64,000 nt of DNA from Pseudomonadales bacterium (GTDB lineage: Bacteria; Pseudomonadota; Gammaproteobacteria; Pseudomonadales; Azotimanducaceae). Of the stretch, positions 35,224 to 43,988 are shown piece by piece; positions within the stretch are counted from its first letter, which is position 1, and each line of letters begins with the position of its first letter. The position numbers and the translations under genes were made by a program. Location: the NCBI GenBank assembly GCA_019634925.1, contig JAHCAL010000004.1, positions 310,001-374,000 of the forward strand, read 5' to 3'. The notes below the pieces were generated by a model, which worked only from the letters and a program-made list of their open reading frames with translations, had not been told where the DNA came from and ran no database searches.

Positions 35224-36777
35224 TCAGACCCGATAGGGAATCGCGGGCGGGCCGAGCTGGGTCGCGAGCACTGCTTGCGCGTCCTCGACGAACTCCGCGA
35301 GCAGGCGCCGCGTGTCGCGCGGATCGATGATGTCCTGACCGGTTGCCTCCGCCGTCCGGAACGGCGACGCCAGCGCGTTCAGGCGCGCCTCGATCTCCGC
35401 CCGACGCGCTTCCGGATCCGGCGCCGACTCGATCTCGCGCCGATAGGCCGCGGCCGCGCCGCCGGCCACGTGCATGGATCCCCAGTTGGCGGACGGCCAC
35501 GCATAGCGGCGGAACATGCCGGACGGCCGGTGGTGACACTGGCCGGCCACGCCGTAGAGCCGACCCACGACGAACGTGATCCACGGGATCCGGCTTTCGC
35601 ACACGGTCTGCACCAGCCGGGCGCCGGCCCGTTCGATGCCGGCGAGTTCGGCCTCGAGCCCCACCATGAACCCGGGTTCGTCGGCGAACGACACCAGCGG
35701 CAGGTGGAAGGTGTCACACAGCTGGATCAGGCGGATCACCTTGCTGCCCGCCGCGAGATCGGTGGTGCCGCCCTTCTGGCGCGGGTTGTTGGCCATCACG
35801 CCGACCGGGAAACCGTTGATGCGGCCGAGACCGGTGATCCGTGCGGCGCCGTACCGTGGTGCGATCTCGAAGAAGCTGTCGCGGTCCAGTACTGCGTCAA
35901 GGATACGGTGCGCGTCGTAGACCTGGCGCCGGTCGCGCGGCACCACCGACAGCAGCGCGTCCTCGCGGCGCGTCACCGGATCCGTGGTGTCCCCGCGGGG
36001 CGGCAGCTCCCAGACGCTCGCCGGCAGATAGGACAGGAACCGTCGGATCTGCCGGAACGCATCGTGCTCGTCCTCGGCGACGTTGTCGACTACGCCGCTG
36101 CGCCGCGTGTGGATCTGCGCCCCGCCGAGTTCCTCCTTGGTGATGTCGTAGCCGAGCGCCGCCTTGACCACCGGCGGGCCGCCGGGAAACAGCTGGCTCG
36201 TGTCCCTGATCATCAGGTTGAAATGCGCGAGGCAGGCGTTGATCGCCGGAAGCCCGGCCACCGACCCCAGCACCGCGGACACCACCGGCACGCGTGACAG
36301 GAGCTGCACGTCCACGGTCGACCAGACGTTGCCGTCCGGCAGGTAGGTCCGGCCGATCTCCTCGAACGAGCGCACGCTGCCGCCGGCCGCGTCGAGCAGG
36401 CGCACGAACGGGATACGCCACTCGAGCGCCCGCCGGTTCGCCGGGAGCTCGCTGCCGAGCCCGCCGCCGGCGCCTCCGGAACCGCCGCGCACCGTGAAGT
36501 CGCCACCGGTGACCACGACCTTGCGGCCGTCGAGCCGCAGCATGCCCTCTACCGCCGGCCTTGGCACAAAGTCGATCAGGCGGTCCGCTTCGTAGGTGGC
36601 CTGCCCGGTCAACCCCATGAATTCGCGGAACGAATCCGGGTCCGCGAGGGCATCGATACGCTCCCGCACGGTCAGCTTGCCCCGTGCGTGCTGCCGGGCG
36701 ACGCCCTCCGCTCCGCCCATCCGGGCGGCGAAAGCCTGCCGTGCCGCAAGCTCTTCGAGTTCCCGTTCCCAGCTCAT
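35224..36777 (-). CDS. Acyl-CoA carboxylase carboxyltransferase (beta) subunit
   Basis: A 517-residue carboxyltransferase of the PccB/MccB type. It has the conserved N-terminal half (RGKLTVRERIDALADPDSF), VVVTGGDFTVRGGSGG, the CoA/biotin-site Gly-rich GGPPVVKAALG, and the second half QKGGTTDLAAGSKVIRLIQ and SFADEPGFMVG. It would transfer carboxyl from biotin to an acyl-CoA, but no biotin carboxylase/BCCP gene is nearby. ATG 36777 has AGGAGG upstream. Substrate cannot be read. Confidence 0.88.
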   Translation of the reverse strand: MSWERELEELAARQAFAARMGGAEGVARQHARGKLTVRERIDALADPDSFREFMGLTGQATYEADRLIDFVPRPAVEGMLRLDGRKVVVTGGDFTVRGGSGGAGGGLGSELPANRRALEWRIPFVRLLDAAGGSVRSFEEIGRTYLPDGNVWSTVDVQLLSRVPVVSAVLGSVAGLPAINACLAHFNLMIRDTSQLFPGGPPVVKAALGYDITKEELGGAQIHTRRSGVVDNVAEDEHDAFRQIRRFLSYLPASVWELPPRGDTTDPVTRREDALLSVVPRDRRQVYDAHRILDAVLDRDSFFEIAPRYGAARITGLGRINGFPVGVMANNPRQKGGTTDLAAGSKVIRLIQLCDTFHLPLVSFADEPGFMVGLEAELAGIERAGARLVQTVCESRIPWITFVVGRLYGVAGQCHHRPSGMFRRYAWPSANWGSMHVAGGAAAAYRREIESAPDPEARRAEIEARLNALASPFRTAEATGQDIIDPRDTRRLLAEFVEDAQAVLATQLGPPAIPYRV

Positions 36778-36936
36778 GAACCGCCTCCTGCTCTGCTCGG
36801 AATCGTGATGGTCGGGGGGATCACCGCCGGGAAGCAACCGTCACGCACATGCGGCGGCGCCGGTCCGGGATTGGTCGGCCGGCGGACGGTTCCCCGCTCT
36901 CCTCGAGGCCCCCAATTTATCACCCGGTTTGCATAC

Positions 36937-36965
36937 TTGACATTTGAATTCACAGAGCGGATGTT
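36937..36965 (+). promoter_or_regulatory. Possible promoter for TonB-dependent receptor
   Basis: A perfect -35 TTGACA (36937-36942) is followed after 17 bp by GATGTT (36960-36965), a poor -10. It lies in the AT-rich part of the 267-bp region upstream of the receptor start at 37045. Confidence 0.35.
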
Positions 36966-37044
36966 TGCCCGGTCGCCGGCCGGAGCGGGCATCCAACCCT
37001 GGGTGGCCGTCGGGTGGGGATCATCAAACCATTGGGGAGCAATC

Positions 37045-39561
37045 ATGCATATCAAGCGTACTGGCTGGACGCTGCTGTTCTGCAGCGCCACGCTGCTCGC
37101 GCCGCCGGCGCTGACGACCGCCCAGGAGACCGGCGCGAGTCCACGGGTCGTCGAGGAAGTCATCGTCACGGCCACGCGCCGCGCGGCAAGCCTGCAGGAC
37201 GTGCCCGTCTCGGTCAGCGTCGTGTCGGCCGAGGACATCCGCGAACTCTCGCTGCAGAACCTCGACCAGCTGTCTGCCTACGTGCCGGGACTCACCGTCT
37301 CGGAAGGCGGCGAGCAGACCAGCATCAGCATCCGCGGGTTCGGCGCGGGTCTCAACTTCGGCTTCGACCAGTCGGTCGGCATGTTCATCGACGGCGTCTA
37401 CGCCGGACGCGAGCGGCAGTTCCGCACCTTCTTCCTCGACGTCGGCTCGGTGGAAGTCCTGCGCGGCCCGCAGGCCACCCTGTTCGGCAAGAACACCACC
37501 TCCGGCGCGATCATCATCACGACCGGTGAGCCGTCGCAGGAGTTCACGGCCGATGCATTCCTCGAATTCACGCCCGAGACCGAACGGCAGAACTTCCAGT
37601 TCGTCGTCAATGGCGGCCTGACCGATACGCTGGCCGCGCGGCTCGCGCTGCGCTGGTCCGATCAGAGCGGCTACCTGGAGAACACGTTCACCGGCGACTC
37701 GGAGGAACAGGAGGAAGACTGGGTCGCCCGGCTCACCCTGCTCTGGACGCCGACCGACAACCTGTCGGTGCGTACCAAGCTCGAGCGCTCCGAATACGAA
37801 CGGTCGGGACGCAACTTCAACGTCTCGAACGTCAGCGGGCTTGAGGTCGGCAAGCCGCTGGCCACGGGAGCAGACGTGAGCGTCGCATCGCGCCTCAGCA
37901 CCTACGTCGCCTACGACCCGCTGTTCCAGTACAACAACAAGAAACGCAACTCCAAGCAGCTCGAGACCGCCGACGTCACCTCCACCAACGCGACGCTGAA
38001 GATCGACTACGATCTCGCGAGCGGTCACGTGATCAGCGCGATCACCGGGTATTCGGGATTCGACTCCGAGGACCAGCGCGACGTCGACTGGACGCCGACC
38101 AACTTCCTGTACGAGCCGATCACCCAGGAGTTCGACCAGTGGAGCCAGGAGGTCCAGCTGATCTCGCCGGACGACCAGCAACTGACCTACCTGGTCGGTG
38201 TCCACGCGTTCCGCAACGAGTTCTTCGTCGACCGCCGCACCGACATCAACATCGAACCGTTCCTGCTGCCGTTCGGCGTCACGCCGTTCTCCGACGTGAT
38301 CTTCGGCGGCCCGGCCTCGAACTGGCGCCGTGCGAACCTGCGCTTCCTCGACCAGGAGACCACCAGCTGGTCAGCGTTCGGTTCCGGGACGTGGCACTTC
38401 AACGAGCAGTGGTCGGTGACGGCGGGCGTCCGCTACAACTCCGAGACCAAGGAAGCCGACGACCGCTACTTCCTCTCGGAATTCGGCACCACCCGATTCC
38501 TGGAGTTTGCCCCCAGCGTCAATCAGTACGTCCTGTCGAACCCGGTCAACTTCAGCGGCGCCGCACCCGAACAGGTGGACGCACGTAACGAACTGATCGC
38601 GCTCGCCGCGGCGGCCGGCGGCGACTCCACCATTTTCGCGAACCTGTGTACGTTCGCGGTCAGCCAGTGCCAGGAGATGGCCAACATCATCCGCGCAGGC
38701 CGGACCGGCGGCGGCAAGCTCGAGGAGAACGACTGGTCGCCGGAAGTCACGTTGACCTGGGACTACAGCGACGACGCGATGTATTACGCCAAGCTTACCC
38801 GCGGGCACAAGGGCGGCGGCTTCAACTCGCAGGCGACCGGCCAGAACAACGATCCCAAGTTCGAGGACGAGACCGTCACCGGCTTCGAATTCGGCGGCAA
38901 GCTGCGCCTGCTGGACGGCGCCGCGCGGCTGAACTTCGCGCTGTTCCGCCAGGAATTCGACAACCTGCAGACTTCCACGTGGACCGGTACCGAGTTCGAC
39001 GTCAAGAACGCGGGCGACGCGATATCCCAAGGCCTCGAACTGGACGGCACCTGGGTGCTGACCGATCGGCTCCAGGTCAACGGCTCGCTGATCTGGCTGG
39101 ACGCGCGCTACGGTGAGTTCGACAACGCCGCCTGCAGCGTGCCGCAGCAGTCCTTCGGCGCGCCCGGCTGCACCTACTTCGTGGGGACCTCCGGTCCGGG
39201 CCTGCAGGATCTGAGCGGCAAGCGCTTCGCGCCGACCTTCTCCGGCAATGCGGGCTTCGGCTACGTGGCGCCGGTAGGCGACCGGCTCGAGATGCTGCTG
39301 CGTACCGACGTGGTGTACTACGGCGACCAGCGCAACCCGCGCGATCGCACCATCGAGCAGGATGCGCGCGCGATCGTGGATCTGAGCGCGACGCTGCGCA
39401 CCACCGGCATCCAGGGTGCGAGCCTCGGCTTCCTCGTGCAGAACCTGACGGACAAGTCGTACTACTGGTACGAGTTCGAGGCCCCCTCGCAGATCGGCAC
39501 GCGCATCGGGTTCCCCGGCGCACCGCGGCTGTTCTCGGTCCGGGCGTCCTACAGCTTCTGA
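37045..39561 (+). CDS. TonB-dependent outer-membrane receptor
   Basis: An 838-residue protein with a signal peptide ending TTAQ near residue 27 and a TonB box EVIVTATRR at 38-46. The plug domain has SVVSAEDIRELSLQNLDQL and VEVLRGPQATLFGKNTTSGAI, a 22-strand barrel follows, and a terminal Phe (VRASYSF) is the BAM signal. The long loop region near residue 500-560 contains a Cys pair. It imports a large substrate using TonB energy. ATG 37045 follows GGGGAG. The convergent quinoprotein/hydrolase operon suggests the substrate is linked to those enzymes. Confidence 0.93.
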   Translation: MHIKRTGWTLLFCSATLLAPPALTTAQETGASPRVVEEVIVTATRRAASLQDVPVSVSVVSAEDIRELSLQNLDQLSAYVPGLTVSEGGEQTSISIRGFGAGLNFGFDQSVGMFIDGVYAGRERQFRTFFLDVGSVEVLRGPQATLFGKNTTSGAIIITTGEPSQEFTADAFLEFTPETERQNFQFVVNGGLTDTLAARLALRWSDQSGYLENTFTGDSEEQEEDWVARLTLLWTPTDNLSVRTKLERSEYERSGRNFNVSNVSGLEVGKPLATGADVSVASRLSTYVAYDPLFQYNNKKRNSKQLETADVTSTNATLKIDYDLASGHVISAITGYSGFDSEDQRDVDWTPTNFLYEPITQEFDQWSQEVQLISPDDQQLTYLVGVHAFRNEFFVDRRTDINIEPFLLPFGVTPFSDVIFGGPASNWRRANLRFLDQETTSWSAFGSGTWHFNEQWSVTAGVRYNSETKEADDRYFLSEFGTTRFLEFAPSVNQYVLSNPVNFSGAAPEQVDARNELIALAAAAGGDSTIFANLCTFAVSQCQEMANIIRAGRTGGGKLEENDWSPEVTLTWDYSDDAMYYAKLTRGHKGGGFNSQATGQNNDPKFEDETVTGFEFGGKLRLLDGAARLNFALFRQEFDNLQTSTWTGTEFDVKNAGDAISQGLELDGTWVLTDRLQVNGSLIWLDARYGEFDNAACSVPQQSFGAPGCTYFVGTSGPGLQDLSGKRFAPTFSGNAGFGYVAPVGDRLEMLLRTDVVYYGDQRNPRDRTIEQDARAIVDLSATLRTTGIQGASLGFLVQNLTDKSYYWYEFEAPSQIGTRIGFPGAPRLFSVRASYSF

Positions 39562-39574
39562 TCCGACACCCGTC

Positions 39575-39599
39575 GGGCGCGGTGCTTCAGACCGCGCCC
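39575..39599 (+). terminator. Hairpin terminator of the TonB receptor gene
   Basis: GGGCGCGGT (39575-39583) and ACCGCGCCC (39591-39599) are exact 9-bp inverted repeats with a 7-nt loop, 14 bp after the receptor stop. No T-run follows. Confidence 0.5.
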
Positions 39600-39640
39600 G
39601 CCGGCACATCGAGCTGCCGTCGGGCGCGCGACCAGCGCGC

Positions 39641-39660
39641 CTGGCGAGCCAGAGGCTCGC
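39641..39660. repeat. Short palindromic repeat, copy 2 of 3
   Basis: GCGAGCC (39644-39650) and GGCTCGC (39654-39660) flank loop AGA. It is preceded by GCGCGCCTG and followed by ACT, like copy 1, and ends 5 bp before the quinoprotein stop codon. It again lies between convergent 3' ends. Confidence 0.75.
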
Positions 39661-39664
39661 ACTG

Positions 39665-41551
39665 CTACTTCACCGGTCCCGACCCTTCCCCGCTCTCCGA
39701 CACCGGCGCCAGCTCGAATGCGAGCAGGACATTGCCGGGCAACTGGCCGAACCAGCTGTATCCCGACTGCACGTACAGCATGTCACCCGCCGGCAGCGCC
39801 GCGGCACTGTCGATGGAGCCACCGTGCGCGGGCACGCCGTTGATGGTTTCGAAAGGCCGCGCGGTCTCGAACGACCACAGGGGCACACCGTCATGCGTCG
39901 AGTGGGCCGTCAGGCGGCCGTTCAACGCGCCGGCGAAGACCACACCCGGCACGCTGCTCACGGCCGCGGAGTAGCCGTAGTACCAGGGGCACTCGGGCCA
40001 GGGTTCGGTACGGGCGTTGTACGCCTCGAGCGTGGTCTCGCAGCCGCGCGCGAGCGGGTGGTCCCAGAGCACCCGACCATCGTCGATCGAGAGCGCGAAC
40101 AGCGCAGGCCTTGGGGTATAGCCGGCCAGCGGCCACTCCGGGTCCGCGATCGGCACGAACAGCCGCTCGCCTTCGAGCGCCATGCCCCAATGTACACCGC
40201 CGAGCCAGGATCCCTGCGACAGCCGACGCTGCCACATCACACGGCCGCGGTCATCCGGGTCGAGCGCATGCACCTCGCCGGACTTCTGGCCGGCCAGCAG
40301 GATCGGTTTGCCGGCACTGGTGCGTGCCATGATCACGCTGGCGCCGAAGTCGTGGTCCGGGCCACGCTCGGGCGGACAGTTCGCCCCGAGCGGCCAGGTG
40401 GTACAGGCATCGTTGTAGGCGTCGCCTTCGGTCGCCTGAAAGATCCAGCGCACCGCGCCGGTCGCCATGTCCAGCGCGATGATCGCGTCGCTCGTCCCGG
40501 TCGCCGGAGAAGACGCATTCTGCCCCGTGCCGACATAGATCACGCCGCGTTCCGGGTCGATCGCCGGCGTGGTCCAGACCGTCGCACCCGACGGCCCCCA
40601 CTGCTGCACGCCGGCCGAACTCACGAACGTCGGGCGGGCGTCCTCCGTGGTTCGCGTGGTCCACAGGATATCGCCACTGTCCGCGTCCAGCGCGAGTACG
40701 GCACCGTGGCTCCTGCAGCAGGGGTGCTCGTCGCGTCGCGCTACGCCGACTTCGTAGGATGACAGCGGAACGAACACGCGCGCGCCGTGCTGAACCGGCG
40801 AACCGGTGGTGGTCGACCACTCGAACAGTCCGACCGGGCGCCGCCAGACGGTGTCGCCGGTCAGTGCGTCGACCGCGAATATCTCGGCCCCGAAGTTGCC
40901 GAAGTAGAGCGTCGCCCGACCTCTGCTGGTGCCGAGGTGCAGCGCGGTTCTGAGCGGCGTGTCGAAGCGCCGCGCCCAGCGCACGCAGCCGCTCGCGCGG
41001 TCGAGCGCGAACAGCTGCCCGCTGACGGTCCCGAGGAACAGCGTGTTCCCGGCGATGACCGGCGCCGACCGCATGTCCGACGTCTCCGGGACGCCGAACG
41101 CCCACTTGAGGCGCAATCCGGCGACGTTGCCCGCATCGATCGCGGTCGTGGTGGGGCCCTGGAAGGCGGTGTTGGCGTCGTCCAGGCCCCAGCGCCGCAC
41201 CGCGACCGGCTCGATTTCGATCGCGGAATCGGCGCAGTAGGCGCTCGCGGGCAGTTCGTGCACGCCTTCCGGACGCCCGGCGAGGAACGCCATGAGCGCA
41301 CCGAGCGCGTCGCGGTCGAGCCCATCGGCGTGGACACGCATGCTGCCGCGCGTCAAGGCATAGCGCAGGCGCGCGTGGTTCATCTGGCGCAGGGCGGTGA
41401 GCGCCGGCGCACGCGTTTCGCCGGTCTGGTCGTGGCAGGCCGCGCAGCGGGTTTCGTAGAGCGTGGCGCCCGTGTCCGCTGCCCGGGCGCCGGCGACGAC
41501 GGTCAGCCCCGCCCAGCCGAGCGTCCAGATGAGCAGACGCAGTCCGCTCAC
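39665..41551 (-). CDS. Periplasmic cytochrome c / PQQ-type quinoprotein dehydrogenase (polyvinyl-alcohol dehydrogenase-like)
   Basis: A 628-residue protein with a signal peptide (first about 24 residues) and an N-terminal heme c site CAACH at 36-40. A PQQ-type beta-propeller follows with repeated blades such as GNTLFLGTVSGQLFALD and GEVHALDPDDRGRVMWQ. A CCRSHGAVLALDADSG segment (vicinal Cys pair) and DHDFGASVI recall PQQ dehydrogenases. The fused cytochrome plus short propeller is the layout of PVA dehydrogenases. It would oxidise an alcohol and pass electrons to a cytochrome. GTG 41551 overlaps the upstream hydrolase stop (GTGA). Confidence 0.83.
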   Translation of the reverse strand: MSGLRLLIWTLGWAGLTVVAGARAADTGATLYETRCAACHDQTGETRAPALTALRQMNHARLRYALTRGSMRVHADGLDRDALGALMAFLAGRPEGVHELPASAYCADSAIEIEPVAVRRWGLDDANTAFQGPTTTAIDAGNVAGLRLKWAFGVPETSDMRSAPVIAGNTLFLGTVSGQLFALDRASGCVRWARRFDTPLRTALHLGTSRGRATLYFGNFGAEIFAVDALTGDTVWRRPVGLFEWSTTTGSPVQHGARVFVPLSSYEVGVARRDEHPCCRSHGAVLALDADSGDILWTTRTTEDARPTFVSSAGVQQWGPSGATVWTTPAIDPERGVIYVGTGQNASSPATGTSDAIIALDMATGAVRWIFQATEGDAYNDACTTWPLGANCPPERGPDHDFGASVIMARTSAGKPILLAGQKSGEVHALDPDDRGRVMWQRRLSQGSWLGGVHWGMALEGERLFVPIADPEWPLAGYTPRPALFALSIDDGRVLWDHPLARGCETTLEAYNARTEPWPECPWYYGYSAAVSSVPGVVFAGALNGRLTAHSTHDGVPLWSFETARPFETINGVPAHGGSIDSAAALPAGDMLYVQSGYSWFGQLPGNVLLAFELAPVSESGEGSGPVK

Positions 41552-42537
41552 GGGGACTCGCCGAGCAGGTGGCTCTGCAGCCATTCGATCTGCATGGCCA
41601 GCGCGCGGTCATAGCTCTCGCCACGATAGAGGTCGTAGTGCTTGCCCGGCAGCTTCGCGTACCGAGCGGGTACGCGGTGCCGGATCTGGTGGTACAGCGC
41701 CTCGCCCATGATGCGGATGTCGAACAGCTCTTCGTTCTCAGCGTCGACGATCAGCGTCGCCGCCTGCAGTTCGTCGGCCCGCGAAAACGGATCGTAGTGA
41801 TACGACTTGCCCCAGTTCATCACGCCGCGCAGTCCCGGCAGCCCGGCCTCGGCGCCCGGAAACGGCGGGAGCTCGCCGCGTGCCCGCGCGGTACGGTGCG
41901 CAAGGGCGGTGGTCCGCGAAAGCGGGCTGCCATCGGGAATGAACACGATCCCGCCGAGCGGGTTCACGTTGCCGATCTGGGCGATCAGTACCCGCGTGCG
42001 CGGATGGTCGATGGCCGCCTGCAGGGCCAGCCCGCCACCGAGGCTCGTACCCCAGACCCCGATGCGCGCCGGGTCGACCTGCGTCTCACCGAGCAGAAAC
42101 GCCATGGCATTGCGCACGTCCTCGAGGAACATCAGTGGGTCGACCAGTTCGCGCGCCTCGAGCCAGCCGTCATCGCGTCGGCGCAGCGGCTCCCCTTCCG
42201 CGGGCACGCGGTCGCCGGGAAAGTACAGGCCCGGGCTCTCGCCCCAGGTGCGATAGTCGAAGGTGAGCACGACGATGCCGAGCCGCGCGAAGTGCGGTGC
42301 ATAAGCCTGGTTGAGATGCGACTTGACCCCGCCCCAGCCGTGCACGAGCAGCAGTCCGGGCAGGCGCGCATCCGGCGCGGCATCGGCACGCAGCCAGAGA
42401 TCCGCGGCGAGTGGCGTGCCGTCGCTCCAGATCACCACGCTGCGCCGCTCCACGCCGTCTTCCGCCGCAGCCTGCAGCCCGCCCGGAGCTCCCGCGCCGA
42501 GCAGCGCGAACAGTACAACGACCAGGATTCCACGCAT
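41548..42537 (-). CDS. Secreted alpha/beta hydrolase
   Basis: A 329-residue protein with a signal peptide (MRGILVVVLFALLGAGAPGG, cut near residue 24). The alpha/beta hydrolase core has LLVHGWGG (oxyanion region), the nucleophile elbow GTSLGG, a candidate Asp in LIVDAENEE, and catalytic His in GKHYDLY. It resembles dienelactone hydrolase/X-Pro peptidase-like esterases. ATG 42537 has GGGAGAGG. It is translationally coupled to the quinoprotein gene, so the two probably act in sequence on a periplasmic substrate, for example an oxidised polymer or diketone. Confidence 0.85.
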   Translation of the reverse strand: MRGILVVVLFALLGAGAPGGLQAAAEDGVERRSVVIWSDGTPLAADLWLRADAAPDARLPGLLLVHGWGGVKSHLNQAYAPHFARLGIVVLTFDYRTWGESPGLYFPGDRVPAEGEPLRRRDDGWLEARELVDPLMFLEDVRNAMAFLLGETQVDPARIGVWGTSLGGGLALQAAIDHPRTRVLIAQIGNVNPLGGIVFIPDGSPLSRTTALAHRTARARGELPPFPGAEAGLPGLRGVMNWGKSYHYDPFSRADELQAATLIVDAENEELFDIRIMGEALYHQIRHRVPARYAKLPGKHYDLYRGESYDRALAMQIEWLQSHLLGESP

Positions 42538-42597
42538 CGTTCCTCTCCCTTGTGATGAACCGTGCCGAAGTGTCCGACCCCAGATTTCAAATATCAA

Positions 42598-42633
42598 GTA
42601 TGTATTTCATCCCAATGCTCGTGTATGTATACA
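42598..42633. promoter_or_regulatory. AT-rich operator/promoter region with GTATGTAT repeats
   Basis: GTATGTAT occurs at 42598-42605 and 42623-42630, 25 bp apart; the second copy overlaps the perfect palindrome TGTATACA (42626-42633). This is the most AT-rich part of the 169-bp region between the divergent hydrolase and tandem TetR genes. It is a likely regulator site, perhaps overlapping a -10 for the TetR gene. Confidence 0.45.
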
Positions 42634-42706
42634 ATTCGTGAAGGTCAACCGCGGGAACCGCGGGCGCAGCGTATAATCGGCGCGCCACAATCGAGTCCCG
42701 GACAGG

Positions 42707-43963
42707 ATGGCGCGCCCAGACACCCGGCCTGAGTTCCTGATGAACAACCGCAGCGCTTCGAAGCGGGAAGCGAAACTCGCCGAGATCCTGGTCGTGGCGA
42801 CACGTCTCTTCAATCAGCGCGGTTTCCTCGCGACCACGATGGAGGAGATCGCCGAGGCGCTGGCCATGAATCCAGCCAGCCTCTACCACTACTTCCGCGG
42901 CAAGGAAGAACTGGCCTACCAGGTCTATGTCCGCAGCTGCAGCGCACGCCGTGCCCAACTCGAGGCCGCCGGGGCCGGCGTCGGGTCGGGGCTCGCCCGC
43001 ATCGAGCGGTTCCTGGACAACCTGCTGACCGAGGAACACCGACCGGCACTCCTGAGCGAAGTCGGCGCGCTGCGCCCCGAATGGGCCGAGCACGTCCGGC
43101 GTGCCCAGCGCGACAACATCATCGCGGTGCAGTCGATGGTCGCCGACGGCGTGCGGGACGGCTCGATCGCACCCACCGACCCCGCGCTCACCGGCATCGC
43201 GGTGCTCAGCATCGTGGAGTGGATGACCTTCTGGTACAGCCCCCGGCTACGTTATCCACGCGAACGGATCATCGAACTGTTCCGGGACGTGATCGTCAAC
43301 GGCATCACCCCGCCCGACGCGCGACCGTTCGAAGTGCCGGTGATAACGCCGGCCTTTCCTCCGGCACCCGCACCGGATCCGTTCGACCGCGAAGCCATCT
43401 CGGCACTGAAGCTCGAGCGCTTCCTGAAGGTCGCGATGGAGTCGTTCAACCGGATCGGCGTCCACGCGACCTCGATCGACCAGTGCGCGCGGGAGTTGAA
43501 CCTCACCAAGGGGGCGTTCTACTACTACTTCGAGAACAAGGAAGAGCTGCTCTATCGCTGCTACAAGCGCGCACTGGCATTCAACTGGACCGCCGCCACC
43601 CACCTGCAGCCCCGCGACCCGGTGGAACGCGAGGTGTTGTGGCGGCGCTCGCTGTTCGAGCGGCACGTGAGCGAACACGGTCCGTTTCCGACCTATCACC
43701 ACGTGACCTTCCTCGCGCCGGCACACCGCGACGAGATCATGGCGGAACTGATGAAGCAGCAGGCCGCCGACGTGAAGATCGTGGGCGACGCCGTCGAAGC
43801 CGGTTTCTACCGCCGGGTCGAGCCGTTCCTGGCGGAAAAGGTGCGCGCCGGTCTGACCAACTGGTTTCCGACCTGGTACTCGCCGGCCGGACGCGCCACG
43901 CCGACCGAGGTCGCCGACAACCACTCGCGCCTGTTTCTCTATGGGCTGAAGCCGCGGTCCTGA
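42707..43963 (+). CDS. Tandem TetR regulator (two TetR units in one chain)
   Basis: A 418-residue protein containing two complete TetR-like DNA-binding units. HTH 1 is at about residues 20-70 (LVVATRLFNQRGFLATTMEE ... NPASLYHYFRGKEEL). HTH 2 is at about 235-290 (FLKVAMESFNRIGVHATSID ... TKGAFYYYFENKEEL). Each is followed by a helical ligand or dimer domain. Two HTHs in one chain would allow an intramolecular TetR pseudodimer. It is divergent from the hydrolase-quinoprotein operon, which it probably controls. Confidence 0.88.
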   Translation: MARPDTRPEFLMNNRSASKREAKLAEILVVATRLFNQRGFLATTMEEIAEALAMNPASLYHYFRGKEELAYQVYVRSCSARRAQLEAAGAGVGSGLARIERFLDNLLTEEHRPALLSEVGALRPEWAEHVRRAQRDNIIAVQSMVADGVRDGSIAPTDPALTGIAVLSIVEWMTFWYSPRLRYPRERIIELFRDVIVNGITPPDARPFEVPVITPAFPPAPAPDPFDREAISALKLERFLKVAMESFNRIGVHATSIDQCARELNLTKGAFYYYFENKEELLYRCYKRALAFNWTAATHLQPRDPVEREVLWRRSLFERHVSEHGPFPTYHHVTFLAPAHRDEIMAELMKQQAADVKIVGDAVEAGFYRRVEPFLAEKVRAGLTNWFPTWYSPAGRATPTEVADNHSRLFLYGLKPRS

Positions 43964-43988
43964 CCGCCCTGCCGCAGGATCTTGAGCC

